A stretch of 17,856 nucleotides of DNA from CAWEHT01 sp963808455 (GTDB lineage Bacteria; Chloroflexota; Anaerolineae; CG2-30-64-16), in NCBI GenBank assembly GCA_963808455.1, contig CAWEHT010000440.1:1-17856 (forward strand), written 5' to 3'. The translations under genes were made by a program, and so were the position numbers. Positions 8,327-16,587 of this stretch are shown one piece after another. The notes below the pieces were generated by a model. That model did no database searches. It worked only from the letters and a program-made list of their open reading frames with translations, and was not told the DNA's origin. The stretch's first letter is position 1; each line of letters opens with the position of its first letter.

Positions 8327-8452
8327 GTCTGGGCTGATGACTTTTCGTAACCCGGCTGACACTAGGCGGTTCTTGTTCCTCTCAGGCACTGGCCCCGTCT
8401 TGTCGCTCGCGTTGTGGATCGTTCCAGACAAACCAAATCAACAGGAGTCAGT

Positions 8453-8833
8453 GTGAGTAGTATGCAGGACAAGACGCTTACGTGCAGCGATTGTGGGCAG
8501 GCCTTCACCTTCACAGCTAGCGAGCAAGAATTTTTCGCCCAGAAGGGGTTCAGCACCCCGAGCCGGTGTCCAAGCTGTCGGGCGGCCCGCAAGGCCGCGC
8601 GCGAGGGCGGCTCATCCTACGGCAGCAGCAGCGGTGGTGGTTATGGCGGCGCGCGGCAGATGTACCCGGCAGTTTGCGCTCAGTGCGGCAAGGACACGGA
8701 AGTGCCCTTCAAGCCGAGCGGCGATCGCCCGGTTTATTGCTCCGATTGCTACAAGGAGCACAGCACCAGCAGAAGCTCTGGCGGCGGCAGCAGCCGGGGC
8801 GGCGGCGGTTACCGTAGCAGTTCCCGCTGGTAA
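8453..8833 (+). CDS. Double zinc-ribbon protein (zf-trcl plus CxxC-x17-CxxC) with Gly/Ser-rich linkers
   Basis: The start is taken as GTG at 8453 because AGGAG sits 5 bases upstream; an in-frame ATG lies at 8462. The product is 126 residues. The first zinc site uses C11, C14, C39 and C42, in the probable zinc-binding zf-trcl pattern (CSDCGQAFTFTASEQEFF, GFSTPSRCPSCR). The second uses C75, C78, C96 and C99 with exactly 17 residues between the pairs, plus VPFKPSGDRPVYCSDCY. The two are joined by a Ser/Gly/Tyr-rich linker (about 53-67), and a similar Ser/Gly/Arg tail (104-126) ends the protein. Basic, Gly-rich tails of this kind are common in nucleic-acid-binding proteins, so RNA or DNA binding is a reasonable inference. 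The gene is monocistronic, with its own promoter and terminator. Confidence 0.9.
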   Translation: MSSMQDKTLTCSDCGQAFTFTASEQEFFAQKGFSTPSRCPSCRAARKAAREGGSSYGSSSGGGYGGARQMYPAVCAQCGKDTEVPFKPSGDRPVYCSDCYKEHSTSRSSGGGSSRGGGGYRSSSRW

Positions 8834-8860
8834 GCACCAGCGCATAGCGCGATAGACAGA

Positions 8861-8898
8861 GGCCAGGTTTCGTTGTGAAAAATGAAGCCTGGCCTTTT
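8861..8898 (+). terminator. Rho-independent terminator of the zinc-ribbon gene
   Basis: GGCCAGGTTTC (8861-8871) pairs with GAAGCCTGGCC (8884-8894), an 11-bp stem with one G-U pair and a 12-base loop. TTTTGT follows directly. It lies 28 bases after the stop codon. Confidence 0.87.
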
Positions 8899-9054
8899 GT
8901 ATGACCCCGCCTGCCCCTATCCCTGGCTGAAGCGGTCGAAGGCCGGTTCGATCGCTCATTGCGACGCCCGGCTTCTCAGCTCTCGGCCTGGTCGGCGGGC
9001 AGCGGGGGCTCGTGGGGCGGCTCGGCGGGCGCCGCTTCCTCCCCCTGGGCGCGG

Positions 9055-11548
9055 TCACGAGGCGCGGAAACGCGAGCTGTCGTTCCCCTGGCGGCGCTCG
9101 CTGAGCTGGCGGAGCCGCTGTTCCACGAGCGCGTTGACGGTCCCCGCCGGATAGCGCCCGTCAGGGCCCCGCGCGCCGGCCGGCACGCCGGTCAGGAGCT
9201 CGATGCCCTCGTCTACGGTCTCGACGGCGTAGATGTGGAATTGGCCGGCGGCCACGGCAGCCACGACATCGTCGCGCAGCATCAAGCTGGCGACGTTGGC
9301 CGCCGGCATGATGACGCCCTGCTCGCCGGTCAGGCCGGCCGGCATGGCCCGGCAAATATCGAAGAAGCCCTCGATCTTGAGCGTGGCACCGCCGATTGCC
9401 TGGATGTCGCCCCGCTGGTTGACCGAGCCTGTCACAGCCAGCGACTGTCTGATCGGCAGGCCGGAAAGGCTCGACAGCAGAGCGTACAGCTCGGTGGAAG
9501 AAGCGCTGTCGCCATCCACGCCATCGTAGGATTGCTCGAAGGCCACGCTGGCGCTGAGGCTGAGCGGCGCCTCTTGCGCGTAGCGGCCGCCCAGAAAGCC
9601 GGTGAGGATCAGCACGCCCTTGTCGTGGATGCGCCCACTCAGCTTGGCCTCGCGCTCGATGTTGACGACGCCGGCGCGGCCCTGGAATGTCTGGGCCGTG
9701 ATGCGAGCAGGCTTGCCGAAGCCGTAGTCGCCCAACTCGATCACGGCGAGGCCGTTGACCTGGCCGACCACCGCCCCGGTCGTGTCGATCAGGATCGCGC
9801 CCTCGCGGGTGTAATCCCGCACGCGCTCCTCGTATTGATTGGACCGGTAGATGCGCTGGGCGATGGCGCAATCCACATCTTCGGCGCCGACGAGAGCATG
9901 CCCGGCGCGGGTGGCCCAGTACGCGGCCTCGCGCACCAGGTCGTTGACGTGGCCGAACCGCGTCGTCAGCCGGCGCTGGTCCTCCACCAGCCGGGCACAA
10001 TTTTCGATCACGCGCGCGACGCCGCTGACGTCGAAATGGGCGAGGTTCTCCTCGTCGCAGCGCGCCCGGATGAACTGGCTGACCTTGACCTCGTTGGCCT
10101 GTGTCCAGTCCATGTCAACGGCGAAGTCGGCGCGGACCTTGAAGAGGGTCTCGAACTGGGGGTCGTAGGCATACAGCGCGTAATACGTGCGCGAGTCGCC
10201 GATCAGCACGACTTTGACGTCGAGCGGTATCGGCTCGGGCGTGAGGGTCGCGGCCACCAACACGCCCGGCTGTTGCCCTATGTCTTCGATGCGGATGCGC
10301 TCGTGGCGCAGCGCCTGCTTGAGGCCTTCCCACGCCAGGGGCTGGCTCAGCAGGGCGCGGGCATCCAGGACAAGATAGCCGCCGTTGGCGCGGTGGAGCG
10401 CGCCTGCTCTGATGTAACGATAGTCGGTGACGAGGGTGCCGAATTCCGGGCGGCCTTCGACGCGGCCGATCAGATTGGCATAGTTCGGGTTCGTCTCCAG
10501 GACGACCGGTGCGCCGGCCAACCGCCGATTGTTGAACCAGGAGATTGAGGCGATAGCGGTCGAACGGCGAGCCAGCACGAGCCGCAGCCCGCGGCCCCCC
10601 TGCCGGGGCTTGATCGGATGAAGCATCCGCTCCCCGCCCCCCCGACGCCTCGGGCCCGTCGGCCGGGTCCCCGCCGGGCGCGCCCCCGCTCGCTGCCGCC
10701 TCCGCCTTGAAGAGGGCGGCGTGGCCCGCCATGTGCTCCTGAAGGCCGGCGAGATACCTGCACACGTCAGGCCAGTCGGCGTAGGCCTGCGCCACCGGCG
10801 CGAATCGTGGCCCAACCGCCGCGGCCACGATCTGCCGATCGAGCTCCGCCACGCGGGCCTGCCCGGCGTCGCCGATCTCGTGCACCTGGCGCAGAGCATG
10901 TTCCAGCGCCTCCTCGGCAGCCGGCTGGCGGCTGGCGAGATCCTGGCGTTCGGCCTCGGTCAACGCCTCGAATTGTTCGCGGGTAAGGGCGCGGCCATCC
11001 CGAAACGGCACAAGCATCAGGCCCTGCTCGGCGCTCACAACGTCAAAGCCTTGGCCGTGCAAGTATCCTTCGAGCTCTTCCAACCTGGCCTTGCGCTGTG
11101 CTTCGATGCCGCGCTCGAGGGCGCTGCGGCTGGCGGCATACTGATCGCCGGCGAACATTTTGGCAAGCACCGCGGCGACCTGGGTCAGCAGGCCGTCGAC
11201 CCGCTCACGCAACAACGCGCCGCCGCCGGGGGGCAGGCGCAGGGCCAGCGGGCGGTCCGGGGCTGCAAAGTTGTGAACGTAGCCCCAGTCGGGCGGCAGT
11301 GGTCGCGTCGCCGCCTTGCGTTGCAGAAAATGTATGATGGTGCTCGTCTTGCCGGCGCCGGCCGGGCCCGTGGCGAAGATATTGTAGCCAAGGGAATGGA
11401 TGTTGATGCCGAAATCGATGGCGCGCGTGGCGCGCTCCTGGCCGATGATCTCGTCCAACTCGGGCGCCTCGGCCGTCGAACTGAAGGGCAAGGCTTGCGG
11501 ATCACAGCTGCGGCGCAGATCTCCTGTGCCGAGCTCACGTGGCGTCAT
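9055..11548 (-). CDS. Lon-family ATP-dependent protease, AAA_32 type (one frameshift)
   Basis: The protein is an AAA+ serine protease of family S16 that lacks the N-terminal LAN domain of classical Lon. ATG at 11548 is chosen because AGGAGG lies 6 bases upstream. Domains in order are an N-terminal segment with PELDEIIGQERATRAIDFG, Walker A GPAGAGKT (61-68), and a long charged helical insertion (about 130-300). The second half of the ATPase contains GAPVVLETNPNYANLIG and GALHRANGGYLVLDA. The protease domain has the catalytic serine in DGDSASSTE (about S681) and the lysine in GGATLKIEG (about K724). The frame breaks in CTGGTTCAACAAT (minus strand, about 10540-10528). Dropping one T joins RYRLNLLV to NNRRLAGAPVV. 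Corrected length is about 830 residues, normal for the family. It is transcribed divergently from the YbaK-type gene. Confidence 0.93.
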
Positions 11549-11609
11549 GAAGGCCCTCCTCTTTGTCCCTTGGAGCTGCTTCGCAGTGTGTGGGTCCCGT
11601 TGGGGTCTG

Positions 11610-11618
11610 ATTTTACCA
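11610..11618 (-). promoter_or_regulatory. Putative extended -10 promoter for the Lon-like protease
   Basis: The minus strand reads TGGTAAAAT, an extended -10 (TGnTATAAT with one mismatch), 61 bases upstream of the ATG. No clear -35 is seen. Confidence 0.4.
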
Positions 11619-11637
11619 TCATCGGGCGTGGCCGCGC

Positions 11638-11643
11638 TATAAT
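11638..11643 (+). promoter_or_regulatory. Putative -10 element for the YbaK-type gene
   Basis: A perfect TATAAT lies about 45 bases upstream of the start codon and next to the divergent protease promoter. The -35 region is poor (ACCATC at 17 bases). Confidence 0.4.
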
Positions 11644-11688
11644 GGCGTCGCTGGTTGCAGCACGACATTCGAGCGAGGTCTGGGAACG

Positions 11689-12180
11689 GTGGGGATGAGG
11701 ATACTGGCACCGCAGGACCTGGCGGCCCACATAGAGCGAGAGGGGATCGCGGCGCAGCTCCTTCCGATGACTATCGAGACACCCACGGTGGCAGCCGCGG
11801 CCGACGCCCTGGGCGTGGCGGCGGCACAGATCGTCAAGTCGCTGCTTTTCCTGGTGCGGGGCGAGCCGGTGCTGGTCATCGCCGGTGGGGCGACCCTGGT
11901 GGATCAGCGGCGCCTGGCCGGCCACTACGGCGTGGGCAGGAAGCAGATCAAGCTGGCCGACGCCGGCACGGTGCTGCAGGTCACAGGCTATAGAGTGGGC
12001 GGGGTCGCGCCTTTCGGCCATCGCTGTCCCGTGCCCGTCCTGATGGACCGGCAGATCACGGCTTGGGAGGTGGTGTACGCGGGTGGTGGCGACGATCGCA
12101 CGCTGCTGCGGATCGCGGTCGCCGAGCTGGCCCGCGCCACTTCCGGCGAATGGGCCGACGTGGCCAAGGATCAGCCGTGA
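11689..12180 (+). CDS. YbaK/ProX-type aminoacyl-tRNA deacylase
   Basis: Proteins of this family hydrolyse mischarged aminoacyl-tRNAs (for example Cys-tRNA-Pro or Ala-tRNA-Pro) in trans. The product is 163 residues and the frame is intact. Family features are ETPTVAAAADALGV (30-43), the conserved lysine in IVKSLLFLV (K50), VIAGGATLVDQRRLA (63-77) and the glycine-rich GYRVGGVAPFGH (100-111). The substrate cannot be told from sequence. GTG at 11689 is preferred because GAGG lies 10 bases upstream. ATG at 11695 is the alternative, though its adjacent GGGG leaves no spacing. The stop is 14 bases before the geranylgeranyl reductase ATG, so the two are probably co-transcribed although functionally unrelated. 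Confidence 0.87.
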   Translation: MGMRILAPQDLAAHIEREGIAAQLLPMTIETPTVAAAADALGVAAAQIVKSLLFLVRGEPVLVIAGGATLVDQRRLAGHYGVGRKQIKLADAGTVLQVTGYRVGGVAPFGHRCPVPVLMDRQITAWEVVYAGGGDDRTLLRIAVAELARATSGEWADVAKDQP

Positions 12181-12194
12181 GGCGACCTGACAAC

Positions 12195-13404
12195 ATGGAA
12201 CAGGCGAGCGTGGTCATCGTGGGAGCCGGGCCGGCAGGGAGCACGGCGGCAGCATTGCTTGCCCGGAAGGGCTGGGATGTTCTCTTACTGGACCGGGCGC
12301 GCTTCCCGCGCGACAAGACGTGCGGTGATGGGCTGACGCCACGCGCCGTCGCCGTATTGGCGCGTCTCGGCGTCCTTGGCGACTTGCGCGCCCGAGGCTA
12401 CCAGGCGATCACCGGGGCGCGCGTGGTGGCCCCCACCGGCGAAGCGCTCGACTTTGACTTCGGGCAGCACACGCCGGCTCTCGGCCTGCCGGAAATGGGT
12501 CTGGTGGTGCCGCGCTACGAGCTTGACGACCAGTTGCTGCAGCACGCTGTGGCCTGCGGGGCGCGTTTCCAGGGCGGCATCCACCTCACGCAACCCATCC
12601 GCGAGGGGGGCGTGGTGGTTGGGGTGGCGGGAGAAGCCGGTGGGCGAGAGTATGCAGCCAGGGCCCCGCTGACGATCCTGGCCGCCGGCGCCCACATCGG
12701 CCTGCTCAAAGCTTTCGGTGTGCTGGAGCGCATGCCGCCGGGAGTAAACGCGGTGAGGGGCTACTACAGCGGCGTGCGCGACCTGGGGGACCGGTTCGAA
12801 TTCTATTTCGAGCAAGAGATCACCCCGGGCTACGCCTGGGCCTTTCCCCTGGGAGATGGCCGCGCCAATATCGGCGTCGGGTATTTCGCAGCGCGCCGGG
12901 TCGCGCAAGGTTCCCAATCTCAGTCACTTGTTGAAAGAGTTCCTGGCGCGCCATCCGCAGTTTCGCGATGCAGTGCCCGACGGCCCACTCAAGGGGTTCC
13001 CCTTGCGCACGGACTACCCCAGCCATGCCCCTGCAGGGCCAGGCTATCTCATTGTCGGGGAGTCGCTGGGGCTGGTGAACCCGGCGACCGGCGAGGGCAT
13101 CGACCTGGCCATGGAAAGTGCTGAGCTGGCGGCACAGGCCGCCGGCCTCGCCCTGGAGCGCGGCGACACCAGCCGGCGCGGGCTGGCGCCCTACGGCCGC
13201 TTGCTCGATCGGCGGTACGGCAGCCTGTTTCACGGCCTGCAGGTGGTGAAACATCTGGCCATGGGGCCGCACGCTATCTCGATCCTGGTCCACAAAGCGC
13301 AGCACAAGCCGCGGCTGGCCCGCGCGATCGCCGGCATCACGCTGGGTGCCATTTCACCGTGGACAGCCTTCACGCCCCAGGTCTGGTGGGACATCCTGAC
13401 TTGA
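12195..13404 (+). CDS. Geranylgeranyl reductase family FAD-dependent oxidoreductase (one frameshift)
   Basis: Members saturate double bonds of geranylgeranyl groups (chlorophyll, quinone or lipid chains). The N terminus is an FAD-binding Rossmann fold, VVIVGAGPAGSTAAALLARKG (GxGxxG at 10-15), followed by DKTCGDGLTPRA (40-51), a family signature. The middle holds FYFEQEITPGYAWAFPLGDG and NIGVGYF. After the frame break, the second FAD motif GYLIVGESLGLVNPATGEGI and the C-terminal helices follow. The break lies near 12891-12908, in GCGCGCCGGGTCGCGC, and is consistent with one extra base joining GYFAARR to KVPNLSHLLKEFLARHP. Corrected length is about 402 residues, normal for the family. With the GGPP-synthase-like gene in this window it suggests a reduced C20 product, but the acceptor is unknown. 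Confidence 0.9.
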
Positions 13405-13448
13405 GAGGCCGAGCCCCCTGCGCGGATCCCTCGCTTCAACGACTCCAG

Positions 13449-13503
13449 GTCAACCCCAGGTCTAACGCAAGACTAACGTTGGGCTTATGCTGGTCTAATC
13501 TTG
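13449..13503 (+). repeat. Five tandem 11-bp repeats, consensus GTCTAACGCTG
   Basis: The contiguous units are GTCAACCCCAG, GTCTAACGCAA, GACTAACGTTG, GGCTTATGCTG and GTCTAATCTTG. Positions 1 (G) and 3 (C) are invariant, and positions 4, 5, 6 and 11 agree in four of five. An 11-bp period places every copy on about the same face of the helix. This matches the format of direct-repeat operators for OmpR/PhoB-type regulators (7-bp box plus 4-bp spacer). The array ends 6 bases before a TACACT, where an activator would contact RNA polymerase. The regulator is not known. Confidence 0.65.
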
Positions 13504-13515
13504 GCGTACTACACT

Positions 13516-13545
13516 GTGGGCGCTGCTGGGAAAAGCAGCGCCTAC
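13516..13545 (+). promoter_or_regulatory. Stable stem-loop in the dnaK leader
   Basis: GGCGCTGCT (13519-13527) pairs perfectly with AGCAGCGCC (13534-13542) around the loop GGGAAA. Three more pairs, including one G-U, extend the stem to 12 bp. No T run follows, so it is probably not a terminator. If transcription starts just after the TACACT at 13510, the hairpin lies at the extreme 5' end of the mRNA, where it could protect the transcript. Confidence 0.55.
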
Positions 13546-13598
13546 TTGTTGGTGGGCCTGATGAACGATTCCAGGAGCTCTGGATGGACTCTGGTGGT

Positions 13599-13667
13599 GA
13601 TTTGAAGATGGTGGGCGAGCTCCATGGATGAACTGAAGATTCTAGATGAGCTCGAGGAGATTTGAAG

Positions 13668-13671
<4 letters not shown>
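13599..13671 (+). repeat. 13-bp direct repeat GATTTGAAGATGG, 60 bp apart
   Basis: Identical copies lie at 13599-13611 and 13659-13671. The second copy contains the dnaK start codon (ATG 13668) and the first contains an ATG (13608) that opens a seven-codon frame ending TGA. GAGCTC occurs shortly before each copy. This looks like a local duplication of the translation start region. Confidence 0.7.
13624..13665 (+). CDS. Possible 13-codon leader ORF before dnaK
   Basis: ATG at 13624 opens MDELKILDELEEI and ends with TGA at 13663-13665, two bases before the dnaK ATG. The dnaK ribosome-binding site (GAGGAG) lies inside it. The upstream signal is weak (GGGCGAG). The arrangement would allow translational coupling, but the ORF may be fortuitous. 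Confidence 0.3.
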   Translation: MDELKILDELEEI

Positions 13672-15605
<1,934 letters not shown>

Positions 15606-15641
15606 GATTGTAGGGACGCCGCTACTGGCGGGCGCGTAGTA

Positions 15642-15650
15642 TGGTATAAT
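15642..15650 (+). promoter_or_regulatory. Extended -10 promoter for the YugP-like gene
   Basis: TGGTATAAT matches the extended -10 consensus exactly, 28 bases before the ATG. The -35 region (CTACTG) is poor, as expected when an extended -10 is used. It indicates transcription independent of dnaK. Confidence 0.6.
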
Positions 15651-15677
15651 CAGGCAGGTTGAGTTCGGGAGGGAAGA

Positions 15678-16370
15678 ATGTTCTTCTTTGATCCTATGTA
15701 TTTTGTGTTCGTCTTGCCGGCGCTGCTGTTGGCATTCTACGCCCAGGCGAAGGTGCGTGGCGCGTACGCCAAATACGGCAAGGTCCCCAACGCACGGGGG
15801 CTGACCGGGGAAGCCGCCGCCAGGATGATCTTGGGCCCTGAGGGCCTGTACGACGTGAACATCGAAGGGACGCCGGGCAACCTGACCGACCACTACGACC
15901 CGCGCACCAGAACACTGCGGCTGTCTGCCGGCGTGGCCAGGCAGCCGAGCGTCGCCTCGCTGGCCATCGTGGCGCACGAGATCGGGCACGCGCTGCAAGA
16001 CCATACGTCCTACGCGCCGCTCAAGATGCGCAGCGCGATCGTCCCGGCCGTGCAGGTGAGCGCCTGGGTAGGGCCTATCCTGTTCATCCTGGGGCTATGG
16101 CTGAGCCCACAGCTCGCCTGGCTGGGCATCTGCTTCTTCGCCCTGAGCGCCATCTTCGCGCTGATCACGTTGCCGGTCGAGCTCGACGCCAGCCGGCGTG
16201 GCCTGCGGCTGTTGCAAACCTATCAGCTTGCAGATGGCCGAGAGATGCAGGGAGCCAGGTCTGTTCTAAGCGCAGCCGCGCTGACTTACGTGGCGGCGCT
16301 GGCCCAGACATTGGTCACGCTGTTCTACTACGTGTTCCTGTTGACCGGATTCGGTGGGCGCCGCCGCTAA
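15678..16370 (+). CDS. YugP-like zinc-dependent membrane metallopeptidase
   Basis: This is a 230-residue integral membrane peptidase of the Zn_peptidase_2 (YugP) family. The frame is intact and a strong GGAGGGAA site precedes the ATG. A first membrane segment covers about 6-23 (PMYFVFVLPALLLAFYA). The zinc motif HEIGH lies at 100-104 (SLAIVAHEIGHALQD), after LTDHYDPRTRTLRLS, a conserved family feature. Two further hydrophobic segments cover about 127-165, followed by LPVELDASRR, whose E168 or D170 is the likely third metal ligand. A last membrane segment lies at about 202-224. The family's physiological substrates are unknown. Its position between dnaK and an HtrA gene fits a role in membrane or envelope protein quality control, by inference. 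Confidence 0.94.
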   Translation: MFFFDPMYFVFVLPALLLAFYAQAKVRGAYAKYGKVPNARGLTGEAAARMILGPEGLYDVNIEGTPGNLTDHYDPRTRTLRLSAGVARQPSVASLAIVAHEIGHALQDHTSYAPLKMRSAIVPAVQVSAWVGPILFILGLWLSPQLAWLGICFFALSAIFALITLPVELDASRRGLRLLQTYQLADGREMQGARSVLSAAALTYVAALAQTLVTLFYYVFLLTGFGGRRR

Positions 16371-16387
16371 ACCCATTGGTTGACCGG

Positions 16388-16424
16388 CCGGCACCTGGCC
16401 ATTGGGCAGGTGCCGGTCTTGTGG
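16388..16424 (+). terminator. Probable terminator after the YugP-like gene
   Basis: CCGGCACCTG (16388-16397) pairs perfectly with CAGGTGCCGG (16407-16416) around a 9-base loop. The following TCTTGTGG is only weakly T-rich. It lies 17 bases after the stop codon. Confidence 0.6.
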
Positions 16425-16537
16425 TTAAAGACGGCTCCGCCCAGACCAGCCCCGGCAAGGACTTCACGATGATCTGAAGGCTTCTCCCTTCGCGGTCCTC
16501 GTGGCTGGACCAGTGATCCGAAAGCCACCCCTGCAGT

Positions 16538-16575
16538 AAGTTCGGCCCAGGGGGTGCTGGGAACTGGCCGAACTT
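16538..16575 (+). repeat. 10-bp perfect inverted repeat just upstream of the htrA-type gene
   Basis: AAGTTCGGCC (16538-16547) and GGCCGAACTT (16566-16575) flank an 18-base spacer. The right arm ends directly before the GGGG at 16576-16579 that serves as a weak ribosome-binding site for ATG 16588. It could be an operator, or an RNA hairpin that controls access to the start. No T run follows. Confidence 0.6.
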
Positions 16576-16587
16576 GGGGATGCCGAT

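Larger units (their letters stand above)
8140..8452 (+). other. Intergenic region between acpP and the zinc-ribbon gene
   Basis: This 313-base stretch has no coding character. It holds a probable acpP terminator (8220-8255), three TTTGCA motifs (8282, 8297 and 8307), a strong promoter (8298-8326) and then a leader of about 120 bases. No known riboswitch was recognised in the leader. Confidence 0.6.
13405..13667 (+). other. Leader and regulatory region of dnaK
   Basis: The 263 bases between geranylgeranyl reductase and dnaK hold five contiguous 11-bp repeats (13449-13503), a TACACT candidate -10 (13510-13515) and a strong hairpin (13516-13545). A 13-bp direct repeat and a 13-codon ORF run up to the dnaK start. 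No CIRCE inverted repeat (HrcA site) was found. Confidence 0.6.

Noticed and set aside
13449..13503. CRISPR array
   Set aside because: The units are 11 bp, contiguous and degenerate, with no spacers and no cas genes nearby.
13405..13667. CIRCE operator for HrcA upstream of dnaK
   Set aside because: No TTAGCACTC-N9-GAGTGCTAA-like inverted repeat occurs; the structured elements are direct repeats and an unrelated hairpin.
16492..16528. Short inverted repeats (GGTCC/GGACC and GTGGCT/AGCCAC) upstream of the HtrA gene
   Set aside because: The arms are 5-6 bp and mutually exclusive, within chance expectation for GC-rich sequence; only the 10-bp repeat at 16538-16575 was kept.
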